A DNA stretch of 64,000 bases from Zoogloea sp041908905 (GCF_041908905.1 NZ_JAYREK010000019.1:1-64000), one strand, 5' to 3'; positions 36,285-44,600 are shown, numbered from the stretch's first letter. Notes: generated by a model from the sequence alone, not told the origin. Numbers and translations: made by a program.

Positions 36285-36314
36285 ATTATCGCCTCCGGGC
36301 CCTGCATCTGTCAT
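36285..36314 (-). promoter_or_regulatory. Sigma-70 promoter of the type III operon
   Basis: On the minus strand a -35 ATGACA (36309-36314) and a -10 GATAAT (36285-36290) are separated by 18 nt; each matches 5 of 6 consensus bases. Transcription would start about 45 nt before the mod ATG at 36230. The 42-bp repeat array begins about 50 bp upstream of the -35. Confidence 0.6.
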
Positions 36315-36362
36315 GGGGGATGGGCCCAGCCCGGGCGGCGGCGGGCTTGAGCTGGCGAGTTA

Positions 36363-36615
36363 GCCCCGGAGGCCAACTATTTAGGTTCGGAGGCGAACTA
36401 GTTTGCCTCCGAAGGCAAGCAGTAAGGTTCAGAGGGCAACTATTTACCCTCGGAGGGTAACTGGCCAGGTTCAGAAGGCAACCATTTACCCTCGACGGGT
36501 AAATAGTGAGGTTCGGAGGCTAACGATTTAGCCTTGGCGGGTAACAAGTTGGGTTCGGAGGCCAACCATTTACCCTGGTGAGGATAAATAGTTGGGCTCG
36601 GAGAGTAACTGCCTT
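36363..36615. repeat. 42-bp tandem repeat array (two 21-bp half units)
   Basis: A 21-bp motif alternates in two forms: one starts GGTTCGGAGGC (36384, 36426, 36468, 36510, 36552, 36595), the other starts CCCTCGGAGGG or a variant and carries a small internal palindrome. Spacing is exactly 42 bp five times, then one extra base. Because 21 is a multiple of 3, frames stay open on both strands; on the minus strand it would read 14-residue units (LASEPNLLP...KW) interrupted by TAG, so it is probably not translated. The array fills most of the 468-base gap between the unknown gene at 36699 and mod; no other gene is supported in that gap. Confidence 0.85.
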
Positions 36616-36698
36616 CCCCCCACGGGGGGATCAACGCGGCCGCCAGGGTGGGCCGGACTGGCGAGCCGCCACCCCGGCGGGGATGGCGGGAGGCAGGC

Positions 36699-37187
36699 TC
36701 AGGCGGGGTCGCCGGTGCCAGTGCCGTTGCTAGGCTTGCGGCGGCGCCCCTGGTTGCCGAAGCGGGGGTTCGCCTGGGCCTTGAGCTCGTCGAGCATCGC
36801 CCCCTTGCCGCCGGCGCGGGCAAAGCGGTAGCCCTCCAGGGCGGCCTTGTAGAGATCGCTGCCGAGGGCCATCTCGGTGTCTTCGGCGAGGGTGACCAGC
36901 ATACGCAGGCGGGACAGGATGGGGCGCACCTGGTCGAGGGCCTCGCGGTCCTGGCGCACGCTGTCCATCGGGAAGTCGGCCGGCAGCGCGCCGGGGCTGC
37001 GCTCCATCACCGAGAGGGTCTCGCGGCAGAAGACTTCGCTCCGGGGGCCGAGCTTGACGAGCTCGCGGCGCTGCTCGACGGACAGCTCAATGAAGTCGTC
37101 GAGCTGCGCTTCGAGGGCCGTCAGGGCGGCGTCGATGGCCTTCAGGCGTTCGGGGGCGATGGTGATGGAGATGAGATCCTGCAGCAT
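36699..37187 (-). CDS. Hypothetical protein, all-helical
   Basis: 162 residues from the ATG at 37187, which has CAGGAG 8 nt upstream. Not assigned to a named family. The sequence is amphipathic and helical throughout (LISITIAPERLKAIDAALTALE, EQRRELVKLG, EDTEMALGSDLYKAALEGY) with a basic C-terminal tail (RFGNQGRRRKPSNG), no membrane segment and one cysteine (FCRETL). Similar 160-180-residue proteins with a conserved EDTxMALGSDxxxAALEGY block are familiar from other bacteria, again without a function. The 42-bp repeat array lies directly downstream. A cytoplasmic, possibly nucleic-acid-associated role is only a guess from the basic tail. Confidence 0.7.
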   Translation of the reverse strand: MLQDLISITIAPERLKAIDAALTALEAQLDDFIELSVEQRRELVKLGPRSEVFCRETLSVMERSPGALPADFPMDSVRQDREALDQVRPILSRLRMLVTLAEDTEMALGSDLYKAALEGYRFARAGGKGAMLDELKAQANPRFGNQGRRRKPSNGTGTGDPA

Positions 37188-37332
37188 GGTGCGCTCCTGT
37201 TTCCAGATGAATGAACGGCCGGGCTCGGCCGGGGTTTCATACAGCATAAAAAAGGAGCAGATATTACCCGGCTCCAATCATTACGGATACGAAAAAATGC
37301 GTTTGGCACAAGCCGGCGGCACGCGCCCACCC

Positions 37333-37476
37333 TCAGCCGTAGATCTTGCACATCAGCGGCGAGGTAACCGGGTGGCTGAAGTAGCCCAGGGCGTAGAAGA
37401 AGGCGACGAGCAGCGCCAGGCCGATGAGCCGGCGGCGCCGGCGCTTGAGCCAGGCGCGCCAGGTGAAGGGGAGCAC
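37333..37476 (-). CDS. Small single-pass membrane protein
   Basis: A 47-codon frame starting at a GTG (37474-37476), 15 nt after the orn stop, with AGG 9 nt upstream. A very basic N-terminus (WLKRRRRR) is followed by one hydrophobic helix (LIGLALLVAFFYALGYF) and a short tail ending MCKIYG. This is the layout of an inner-membrane miniprotein with the N-terminus inside. It is too short for routine gene callers. Close placement suggests co-transcription with orn. Function unknown. Confidence 0.5.
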   Translation of the reverse strand: MLPFTWRAWLKRRRRRLIGLALLVAFFYALGYFSHPVTSPLMCKIYG

Positions 37477-37491
37477 GCGGGGGCCTCGCGC

Positions 37492-38037
37492 TTACACCTT
37501 CAGGAAGTGCTCGCGGTAGTAGCGCAGCTCGGCGATGGATTCGAGGATGTCGTCGAGGGCCTTGTGGGCGCCCTTCTTCTCGAGGCCCTTGTACACATCC
37601 GGGCGCCAGCGGCGGCAGAGCTCCTTGAGGGTGGACACGTCGAGGTTGCGGTAGTGGAACCAGTCCTCGAGCTTGGGCATGTAGCGGGCCATGAAGCGGC
37701 GGTCCTGGCCGATGGAGTTGCCGCACATGGGCGAAGTGCGCGAGGGGATGTATTCGCGCATGAAGTCGAGGTAGAGGGCCTCGGCGGCGGCCTCGTCGAG
37801 GGTCGAGGCCTTGACCCGCTCGATCAGGCCGGAGCGACCGTGGGTGTTCTTGTTCCACTCGTCCATCGCGTCGAGCACGGCGTCGGGCTGGTGCACGGCG
37901 ACCACCGGGCCTTCGGCGATCACGTCGAGGTTGCTGTTGGTGACGACCATCGCCATCTCGATGATGCGGTCGCTGTCGGGGTTGAGGCCGGTCATTTCCA
38001 TGTCCAGCCAGATGAGGTGATTCTGGTCCTGTGCCAT
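37492..38037 (-). CDS. orn: Oligoribonuclease
   Basis: Degrades 2-5-nt RNAs (and pGpG from c-di-GMP turnover) to mononucleotides in the cytoplasm; usually essential in proteobacteria. 181 residues, the standard length. The DEDD site is intact: LDMEMTGL (D12, E14), the middle Asp in SIGQDRRFM, and the HKALDDILES C-terminal motif. The ATG at 38037 is followed by MAQDQNHLIWLDMEM. It is divergent from the M48 protease gene, with a TAGAAT -10 candidate in the 134-base spacer. Confidence 0.97.
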   Translation of the reverse strand: MAQDQNHLIWLDMEMTGLNPDSDRIIEMAMVVTNSNLDVIAEGPVVAVHQPDAVLDAMDEWNKNTHGRSGLIERVKASTLDEAAAEALYLDFMREYIPSRTSPMCGNSIGQDRRFMARYMPKLEDWFHYRNLDVSTLKELCRRWRPDVYKGLEKKGAHKALDDILESIAELRYYREHFLKV

Positions 38038-38070
38038 AATTTGGTCCGATCGATTTTCGGTGAAGGCGCG

Positions 38071-38076
38071 ATTCTA
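38071..38076 (-). promoter_or_regulatory. -10 element candidate for orn
   Basis: TAGAAT on the minus strand, 33 nt upstream of the orn ATG. No good -35 hexamer is visible at 16-18 nt, so this is a candidate only. Confidence 0.3.
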
Positions 38077-38171
38077 CGCCCTCTGCGCGGGCTGTTGCGG
38101 CGCAGCGCGGCGCCGCTTCGGGCATCCCCCCACGGCCCCCTCCCCGCCGTTCTCTCCTCCCGCCCTGCCCC

Positions 38172-39425
38172 ATGACTTCCAGCCACTTCTCCACCCTGTT
38201 CCTCGTCGCCCTGGGCGTCGGCCTGCTGTGCCGGCTGGGGCTGGCCCGGCGCCAGGCCGCCCACGTGGCCGCCCACCGGGGCGCAGTGCCCGCCGCCTTC
38301 GCCGCCACGATCAGCCTCGACGCCCACCAGAAGGCCGCCGATTACACGGTGGCGCGGGTGCGGCTCGGCATGGTCGACGTCCTGCTGTCGGCGGCGCTGC
38401 TGCTGGCCCTCACGCTGGGCGGCGGGCTGCAGGCGCTGCACGACCTGTGCGCCCGCTTCGCCGAGCCGGGTGGCATCGCCCACGGGGTCGCCTTCGTCAG
38501 CGCGGTGGGCGTGGTGAGCTGGCTGGTGGAGCTGCCGCTCGGCCTCTACCGCAGCTTCGGGCTGGAGGCGCGCTTCGGCTTCAACCGCCTCACGCCGGGC
38601 CTGTTCGTGGCCGATACGGTGAAGGGCGTGGTGCTGGCGGCCGTCATCGGGCTGCCGCTGATCGCCTTCGTGCTGTGGCTGATGGAGGCGATGGGCGGGC
38701 TGTGGTGGGCCTACGTGTGGGCCTTCTGGCTAGGCTTCAACCTGCTGGTGATGCTGGTCTACCCCACCTTCATCGCGCCGCTATTCAACAAGTTCCAGCC
38801 CCTGGCCGACGGCCCCCTGAAGGCGCGCATCGAGGCCCTGCTGGCCCGCTGCGGCTTCCGCCTGTCGGGCCTCTTCGTGATGGACGGCTCGAAGCGCTCG
38901 GCCCACGGCAACGCCTACTTCACCGGCTTCGGCGCCAGCAAGCGGATCGTCTTCTTCGACACCCTGCTGGCCAAGCTGGAGCCGGCCGAGGTCGAGGCGG
39001 TGCTGGCCCACGAGCTGGGCCACTACCACCACCACCACCTGTGGAAGCGCCTGGCGGTGATCGGCGCCGGCAGCCTGGCCTTCTTCGCGCTGCTCGGCCA
39101 TCTGGCCGGCCAGGCGTGGTTCTTCGAGGGGCTGGGGCTGGCCCAGCCGGGCACCGCCGCCACCCTGGTGCTGTTCGCGCTGGTGCTGCCGGTGTTCACC
39201 TTTCCGCTCACCCCGCTGATGAGCATGTGGTCGCGCCGCCACGAGTTCGAGGCCGACGCCTACGCGGCGCGCCAGGCCCCCGCCGCCGAGCTGGTCAGCG
39301 CGCTGGTCAAGCTGTACCGGGACAACGCCTCCACGCTCACGCCCGACCCGCTGTACTCCAGCATCTACGACTCCCACCCCCCCGCTGCGATCCGTATCGC
39401 GCGCCTGCAGGCCGCCGCCCGATGA
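38172..39425 (+). CDS. M48-family membrane metalloprotease (Ste24/CAAX protease 1 type)
   Basis: 417 residues. Several membrane helices occupy the first half; the zinc site HELGH (H280, E281, H284), extended by a histidine run (YHHHH), and the third ligand in EFEADAYAA are present. The N-terminal region aligns with Ste24 (GFNRLTPGLFVADTVKG). Bacterial members are membrane-protein quality-control proteases; no prenylated substrate is expected. The stop overlaps the rsgA start (ATGA), a pairing frequent in betaproteobacteria, with orn divergent upstream. Start MTSSHFSTLF at 38172. Confidence 0.9.
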   Translation: MTSSHFSTLFLVALGVGLLCRLGLARRQAAHVAAHRGAVPAAFAATISLDAHQKAADYTVARVRLGMVDVLLSAALLLALTLGGGLQALHDLCARFAEPGGIAHGVAFVSAVGVVSWLVELPLGLYRSFGLEARFGFNRLTPGLFVADTVKGVVLAAVIGLPLIAFVLWLMEAMGGLWWAYVWAFWLGFNLLVMLVYPTFIAPLFNKFQPLADGPLKARIEALLARCGFRLSGLFVMDGSKRSAHGNAYFTGFGASKRIVFFDTLLAKLEPAEVEAVLAHELGHYHHHHLWKRLAVIGAGSLAFFALLGHLAGQAWFFEGLGLAQPGTAATLVLFALVLPVFTFPLTPLMSMWSRRHEFEADAYAARQAPAAELVSALVKLYRDNASTLTPDPLYSSIYDSHPPAAIRIARLQAAAR

Positions 39426-40315
39426 AACTCGATGCAACCCTGATCGCCGCCTTCGGGCGCCAGTATGAAGCGCGCACCGCGGCGGGCGAGATCCTGCTGT
39501 GCGTGCCGCGGGGCAAGAAGAGCGTGTTCGCCTGCGGCGACCATGTGAAGGTGGCCGTCACCGGCCCCGGCCAGGGCGTCATCGAGAAGCTGGAGGAGCG
39601 CCGCAGCCTGCTGTACCGCTCGGACGCCTGGCGCCAGAAGCTGATCGCCGCCAACGCGACCCAGGTGGTACTGGTGGTGGCCACCGAGCCGAGCTTCTCG
39701 GACGAGTTCCTGTCGCGCTGCCTGTGTGCCGCCGAGAGCCAGCAGCTCAAGGTGCTGATCGTCCTCAACAAGGCCGACCTGGCCGCCGGCCTCGCGAGCA
39801 GCCGCGCCCTCCTCGCCCCCTTCGCGGCGCTGGGCTATCCGATCCTCGAGCTGTCGGCGCTGGGCGACGTGGCCCTGCTGCGCGAGCGCCTGGTGGGCGA
39901 GACGAGCCTGCTGGTGGGCCAGTCGGGGATGGGCAAATCGACGCTCACCAACGCCCTGATCCCCGAAGCGCGGGCAGAGACCCGCGAGATCTCCGAGGTA
40001 CTCGACACCGGCAAGCACACCACCACCTTCGCGCGGCTCTACCCGCTGCCCGAGGGTGGCGGCATCATCGACAGCCCGGGGATGCAGACCTTCGGCCTCG
40101 CTCACCTGGACGCCGAGGCCCTGGAGGCGAGCTTCCGGGAGTTCCGGCCCTACGTGGGCCAGTGCCGCTTCCGCGACTGCCGCCACGACGCGGAGCCCGG
40201 CTGCGCGCTGCAGGCGGCGGCCGAAGCCGGCCAGATCGATCCGCGCCGCCTGCGCCAGTTTCTGATGTTCCGCCACGAGTGCGAGCAGGCCCGGCGCCAG
40301 GCCCAGGGCTGGTAA
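39422..40315 (+). CDS. rsgA: Ribosome small-subunit-dependent GTPase A
   Basis: 297 residues. N-terminal OB fold, then a circularly permuted GTPase with motif order G4 NKAD (116-119), G1 GQSGMGKS (166-173), G3 DSPGMQ (207-212), and a C-terminal zinc finger (C248, C253, H255, C261). It checks maturation of the 30S decoding centre. The ATG overlaps the stop of the protease gene by 4 bp. A strong hairpin terminator follows 35 nt after the stop. Confidence 0.97.
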   Translation: MKLDATLIAAFGRQYEARTAAGEILLCVPRGKKSVFACGDHVKVAVTGPGQGVIEKLEERRSLLYRSDAWRQKLIAANATQVVLVVATEPSFSDEFLSRCLCAAESQQLKVLIVLNKADLAAGLASSRALLAPFAALGYPILELSALGDVALLRERLVGETSLLVGQSGMGKSTLTNALIPEARAETREISEVLDTGKHTTTFARLYPLPEGGGIIDSPGMQTFGLAHLDAEALEASFREFRPYVGQCRFRDCRHDAEPGCALQAAAEAGQIDPRRLRQFLMFRHECEQARRQAQGW

Positions 40316-40350
40316 GCCCGGCTGGCGCAGTTTTCAGGGCATGCAAAGCA

Positions 40351-40376
40351 ACACGGCGCCCCGCGGGGCGCCGTGT
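40351..40376. terminator. Bidirectional hairpin between rsgA and merR
   Basis: ACACGGCGCCCC and its exact complement GGGGCGCCGTGT flank a 2-nt centre. A short T-rich foot follows on the plus side. It separates two convergent genes. Confidence 0.7.
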
Positions 40377-40437
40377 TTGTATGGGGCTTCACAAGCCGCC
40401 TTTCCCCCGCTGGCAGCCGGGGGCGCCGCCACGATCG

Positions 40438-40815
40438 TCAGCTCTGGATGAGCTGGAGGATGGACTTGATCTCGGAGCGCACGGACGAAAGCTGCTCCCG
40501 CAGGCCGATGGACTCCTCGGCGTCCTCGCGCTTGCGGGCGGCGAGTTCGTCGAGGCGGTTGCGGGCGCCGGAGATGGTGAAGCCGTCCTGGTACAGCAGC
40601 TCGCGGATGCGACGGATCAGCAGCACCTCGTGGTGCTGGTAATAGCGCCGGTTGCCGCCCCGCTTGACGGGCCGCAGCTGGGTGAATTCCTGCTCCCAGT
40701 AACGCAGCACATGGGGCTTGACGCCGCACAGCTCGCTGACTTCGCCGATCGTGAAATAACGCTTGGCGGGGATCGGCGGCAGTTCGGCCGCCACCGGGGT
40801 GTCACTCTGCAACAT
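40438..40815 (-). CDS. MerR-family regulator
   Basis: 125 residues. The N-terminal MerR winged helix reads YFTIGEVSELCGVKPHVLRYWEQEF, followed by RRYYQHHEVLLI and a long C-terminal coiled coil (residues about 85-125) without a metal-binding cysteine cluster. The gene overlaps ihfA by 14 bp. This ihfA-merR ending of the pheST operon is conserved in betaproteobacteria and gammaproteobacteria, yet its target and signal are undefined. The lack of an effector domain suggests a dimeric DNA-binding protein. Confidence 0.9.
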   Translation of the reverse strand: MLQSDTPVAAELPPIPAKRYFTIGEVSELCGVKPHVLRYWEQEFTQLRPVKRGGNRRYYQHHEVLLIRRIRELLYQDGFTISGARNRLDELAARKREDAEESIGLREQLSSVRSEIKSILQLIQS

Positions 40816-41107
40816 TGCTCAGCTGCTCCACATTGGCCTTCAGCTTCTGGCTGGCGTGGAAGGTCACCACGCGCCGGGCTGTAATCGGAATCTCTTCGCC
40901 CGTCTTGGGGTTGCGCCCGGGGCGCTGGGGCTTCTCGCGCAACTGGAAGTTGCCGAAGCCCGACAGCTTGACGCAGTCGCCGCGCTCCAGGGCCAGACGG
41001 ATCTCCTCGAAGAAGCACTCCACCATGTCCTTGGCTTCACGCTTGTTGAGCCCGACCTGCTCGAACAGCATGTCGGCCAGCTCAGCCTTGGTAAGGGTCA
41101 TGCCCAT
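40802..41107 (-). CDS. ihfA: Integration host factor subunit alpha
   Basis: 101 residues, DNA-bending HU/IHF fold. FEQVGLNKREAKDMVECFFEEI, the beta-arm GRNPKTGEEIPITARRVVTF and the intercalating proline region are present. The first ATG (41107) has GAGG about 10 nt upstream; a second ATG two codons later is possible. It is placed after pheT, as in E. coli. Its partner ihfB is 11.8 kb away in the same window. Confidence 0.97.
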   Translation of the reverse strand: MGMTLTKAELADMLFEQVGLNKREAKDMVECFFEEIRLALERGDCVKLSGFGNFQLREKPQRPGRNPKTGEEIPITARRVVTFHASQKLKANVEQLSNVAE

Positions 41108-41113
41108 GGCGCA

Positions 41114-43492
41114 TCAACCTCGCAGCTTGGCGCCGAGCTGTTCTTCGGCGTGACGGGTCAAGGCGGCCATGGCGGCATCCACTTCGGCATCTTCGAGGGT
41201 GCGCTGAGTGTCTTGCATCACCACCCGGAAAGCAAGGCTTTTCCGGGTGGGCTCGATGCCCTTGCCCTGGTATTGGTCGAACAGCTCGATGCGCTGCACG
41301 ATGGCCGGCGCGACTGCCTGCAGGCCGGCGAGCAGGCCGCCCGAGGCCACCTGCTGGTCGACCACCAGGGCCAGGTCACGGGTGACCGCCGGGAAGCGCG
41401 ACAGCTCGGTGTAGGCCGGGGTGACGGTTTCGAGGAGCACGTCGAGGTCGAGCTCGAAGAGCACCGGCGCGGTGCCCAGCTCGTAGCGCTGGACCCACAC
41501 CGGATGCAGCTCGCCGATGACGCCGACGGCCTTGCCGTCCACCTTCACGCAGGCGGAGCGGCCCGGATGCAGGGCCGGATGGCTGGCCCGCTCGAACTCG
41601 GCGACGCGCGGGAAGAGCAGCGCCTCGAGGTCGGCCTTGACGTCGAAGAAATCGACGTTGCGATTGGCCTCGCCCCACTGCTCGGGCTTCACGGTGCCCG
41701 CCGCCAGCGCGGCAATGCGTACCGGCTGGTGGTAGCCGTCGACCGGCTGGCCGGCGGCGTCGTGGGCAAAGCAGCGGCCGATCTCGAAGACCCGCACGCG
41801 GTTGGTCTGGCGCTTGCGGTTGGTGACCACGTTGGCCACCAGGCCACCGATCAGCGAGGAGCGCATCACGCTCATCTGGCTGGCGATGGGGTTGGCGAGG
41901 CGCACCGGGTTGGTGTTGCCGGCGAAGTCCTTCTCCCAGGCCTCCTCGACGAAGGCGAAGTTGATGACTTCCTGGTACTCGCGGGCGGCCACCTGGCGGC
42001 GCAGCGACATCGCGTCGCGCTTCGCCTCGGGGCGCGGCAGCATCGTGATCGGGCCACGGGGGGCGCGGATCGGGATGTTGTCGTAGCCGTGGATGCGGGC
42101 GATCTCTTCGATCAGGTCTTCCTCGATCTCCACGTCGAAGCGGTAGGACGGCGGCGTGACGACGAAGTCGTCGCCGTCGCGGCTGACCTGCAGGTCGAGG
42201 CGCTCGAACATGCCCGCCACCGCGTCGGCGCTGAGGTCGATGCCGAGCATGCGGCGCACGCGGCTGGCGCGCAGGCGGATCGGGGCGCGGGCCGGCAGCT
42301 TGTCGGCCGCGACGGCCTCGACCACCGGGCCGGCTTCGCCGCCGCAGATGTCGAGGATCAGGCGCGTGGCGCGCTCCATGGCCTTGCCGGCCAGCGCGAA
42401 GTCGACGCCGCGCTCGAAGCGGTAGGAGGCATCCGACGAGAAGCCGTAGGCGCGAGCGCGGCCGGCAATGGCGTCGGGCGCGAAAAAGGCGCTCTCGAGG
42501 AAGAGTTCGGTGGTGTCGAGGGTGATGCCGCTCTCCTCGCCGCCCATGATGCCGGCCAGCGCCAGGGCGCGGGCTTCGTCGGCGATCAGGAGGGTGTCGG
42601 CGGCCGGCGTGATGGTCTGGCCGTTGAGGAGCAGCACCTGCTCGCCAGCCTTGGGCAGACGCACGTGGATGGCGCCGGCGAGCTTCGCGTTGTCGAAGGC
42701 GTGCAGCGGCTGGCCGAGTTCGAGCATCACGTAGTTGGTGACGTCCACGAGGGCGCTGATCGAACGGATGCCGCTGCGCAGCAGGCGCTGCTTCATCCAC
42801 TCGGGGGTCGGCGCCTTGGCGTCGACGCCGCGGATGATGCGACCGCAGTAACGCGGGCAGGCTTCCGGCGCGTCGAGCACGATCGCCCGGGTGTCGCCAT
42901 GGCCGGCGGCCACCGGCTCGCAGGCCGGCAGGCTGAGCGGGCTGCCGGTGAGGGCGGCCACCTCGCGGGCGATGCCGCTGAGGCTCAGGCAGTCGGCGCG
43001 GTTGGGCGTCAGCTTGATGGTGAACAGGGTGTCGTCGAGGGCCAGGTAATCGCGCAGATCGGTGCCGACCGGCGCGTCCTCGGGCAGCACCAGGAGGCCG
43101 CTGCTCTCGTCGGAGATGCCGAGTTCCTTGGCCGAGCACAGCATGCCGAAGGACTCGACGCCGCGCAGCTTGGCCGCCTTGATGCCGAAGCCGGCCAGGT
43201 CGGCGCCCACCAGCGCGCAGGGGATCTTGATGCCGGCGGCGGCGTTGGGGGCGCCGCAGACGATCTGCAGCAGCTCGCCCTGCCCCGCGTCCACCTTGCA
43301 GACGCGCAGCTTGTCGGCGTTGGGATGCTTCTCGGCTTCGACGATCTGCGCGACGACGACCTTGGAGAACACGGCGGCCACGCCGTCCTGCTCTTCCACT
43401 TCCAGCCCCGCCATGGTGAGCAGATGCCCAAGCTGGTCCGAATCGAGGCTCGGACTGACGAAACTGCGCAACCAGAGTTCTGAGAATTGCAT
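41114..43492 (-). CDS. pheT: Phenylalanine-tRNA ligase beta subunit
   Basis: 792 residues, full length. N-terminal OB-fold tRNA-binding domain (VVAQIVEAEKHPNADKLRVC), B3/B4 editing domain, B5 DNA-binding-like fold and a C-terminal anticodon-binding RRM-like domain (YTELSRFPAVTRDLALVVD). It forms the alpha2-beta2 enzyme with PheS, which lies 3 nt upstream. Start MQFSELWLRSFV at 43492. Confidence 0.98.
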   Translation of the reverse strand: MQFSELWLRSFVSPSLDSDQLGHLLTMAGLEVEEQDGVAAVFSKVVVAQIVEAEKHPNADKLRVCKVDAGQGELLQIVCGAPNAAAGIKIPCALVGADLAGFGIKAAKLRGVESFGMLCSAKELGISDESSGLLVLPEDAPVGTDLRDYLALDDTLFTIKLTPNRADCLSLSGIAREVAALTGSPLSLPACEPVAAGHGDTRAIVLDAPEACPRYCGRIIRGVDAKAPTPEWMKQRLLRSGIRSISALVDVTNYVMLELGQPLHAFDNAKLAGAIHVRLPKAGEQVLLLNGQTITPAADTLLIADEARALALAGIMGGEESGITLDTTELFLESAFFAPDAIAGRARAYGFSSDASYRFERGVDFALAGKAMERATRLILDICGGEAGPVVEAVAADKLPARAPIRLRASRVRRMLGIDLSADAVAGMFERLDLQVSRDGDDFVVTPPSYRFDVEIEEDLIEEIARIHGYDNIPIRAPRGPITMLPRPEAKRDAMSLRRQVAAREYQEVINFAFVEEAWEKDFAGNTNPVRLANPIASQMSVMRSSLIGGLVANVVTNRKRQTNRVRVFEIGRCFAHDAAGQPVDGYHQPVRIAALAAGTVKPEQWGEANRNVDFFDVKADLEALLFPRVAEFERASHPALHPGRSACVKVDGKAVGVIGELHPVWVQRYELGTAPVLFELDLDVLLETVTPAYTELSRFPAVTRDLALVVDQQVASGGLLAGLQAVAPAIVQRIELFDQYQGKGIEPTRKSLAFRVVMQDTQRTLEDAEVDAAMAALTRHAEEQLGAKLRG

Positions 43493-43495
43493 GGC

Positions 43496-44527
43496 TTACC
43501 TGAATTGACCGAGGAAACGAAGATCGCCTTCGAAGAAGAGGCGCAGGTCGCCCACGCCGTAGCGCAGCATGGTGAGCCGATCCGGCCCCATGCCGAAGGC
43601 GAAGCCGGTATAGCGTTCGGGGTCGATGCCGCCGTGCCGCAGCACGTTGGGGTGCATCATTCCGCAGCCGGCGATCTCCAGCCAGCGGCCCTTGAGGGCG
43701 CCGCTCATGAAGGCCACGTCGATCTCGGCGGAGGGTTCGGTGAACGGGAAGAAGGACGGCCGGAAACGCACCTGCAGGTCGTCGCTCTCGAAGAAGTTGC
43801 GCAGGAAGTCGGCCACCACGCCCTTCAGGTCGGCGAAGCTCACCGACTCGCCGATCCACAGACCTTCGATCTGGTGGAACATCGGCGAATGGGTGGCGTC
43901 GGAGTCGACGCGATACACGCGGCCCGGCGCGATCACGCGCAGCTCGGGCATGGTGTCGCGATCCTTGTGGGCCTCGACGTGGGCCTGCATGGCGCGGATC
44001 TGGACCGGGCTGGTGTGGGTGCGCAGCAGCACCTTGTCGCCGTTTTCCAGATAGAAGGTGTCGTGCATCGAACGCGCCGGGTGGTTGGCCGGGGTGTTCA
44101 GTGCCGTGAAGTTGTAGAAATCGGTCTCGATCTCCGGGCCTTCGGCCACGTCGAAGCCGATCGAGCGGAACAACTGTTCGACCCGCTCGAGGGTGCGCAC
44201 CACCGGGTGCAGGCCACCAATGCCGGCCCCACGGCCGGGCAGGGTCACATCCAGCGCCTCGGCGGCGAGCTGGGCTTCGAGGGCGGCTTGCTGCAGCGCG
44301 TCACGGCGCGCGTTGAGCTGCGCCTCGATGGCGGACTTGGCCTTGTTGATCTCGGCGCCGGCGGTCTTGCGGGCTTCGGGGTCGAGTTTGCCGAGCCCCT
44401 TCAGGAGCTCCGTCAGCGAACCACCCTTGCCGAGATAGCGGGCCTTGGCGGTTTCCAGGGCGGCACTGTCGGCCGCGGCGGCGAAGTCGACGCCGGCTTG
44501 CGCCACGAGTTGATCGAGTTGATCCAT
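43496..44527 (-). CDS. pheS: Phenylalanine-tRNA ligase alpha subunit
   Basis: 343 residues. N-terminal coiled coil, then the class II catalytic core with motif 2 (HTSPVQIRAM...RVYRVDSDATHSPMFHQIEG) and motif 3 (GFAFGMGPDRLTMLRYG). Aminoacylates tRNA-Phe. A strong terminator hairpin stands 30 nt before the start with no room for a promoter, so expression must depend on read-through or antitermination from rplT. The alanine of the Phe pocket (FAFGMGPD region) looks normal. Confidence 0.98.
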   Translation of the reverse strand: MDQLDQLVAQAGVDFAAAADSAALETAKARYLGKGGSLTELLKGLGKLDPEARKTAGAEINKAKSAIEAQLNARRDALQQAALEAQLAAEALDVTLPGRGAGIGGLHPVVRTLERVEQLFRSIGFDVAEGPEIETDFYNFTALNTPANHPARSMHDTFYLENGDKVLLRTHTSPVQIRAMQAHVEAHKDRDTMPELRVIAPGRVYRVDSDATHSPMFHQIEGLWIGESVSFADLKGVVADFLRNFFESDDLQVRFRPSFFPFTEPSAEIDVAFMSGALKGRWLEIAGCGMMHPNVLRHGGIDPERYTGFAFGMGPDRLTMLRYGVGDLRLFFEGDLRFLGQFR

Positions 44528-44556
44528 TTTTCAGTCTGTATCCCGGGTGTTCAGGA

Positions 44557-44588
44557 CAAAAAAAAGGAGGCCAGGCCTCCTTTTTTTG
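44557..44588 (-). terminator. Terminator or attenuator between rplT and pheS
   Basis: GGAGGCC-A-GGCCTCC is flanked by eight A and seven or more T, a textbook intrinsic terminator on the minus strand. It ends only about 30 nt before the pheS ATG, so it probably works as a partial terminator or attenuator within the operon. Confidence 0.85.
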
Positions 44589-44600
44589 TGCCGCGTAAGC

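Noticed and set aside
36357..36615. CRISPR array
   Set aside because: The repeat has no unique spacers: both 21-bp halves are variants of one motif and no cas genes are near.
36440..36823. Minus-strand open frame with 14-residue repeats (LASEPNLLP-like)
   Set aside because: It is open only because the DNA repeat is 21/42 bp; TAG replaces TGG in further units, and its N-terminal half lies over the real gene at 36699-37187 in another frame.
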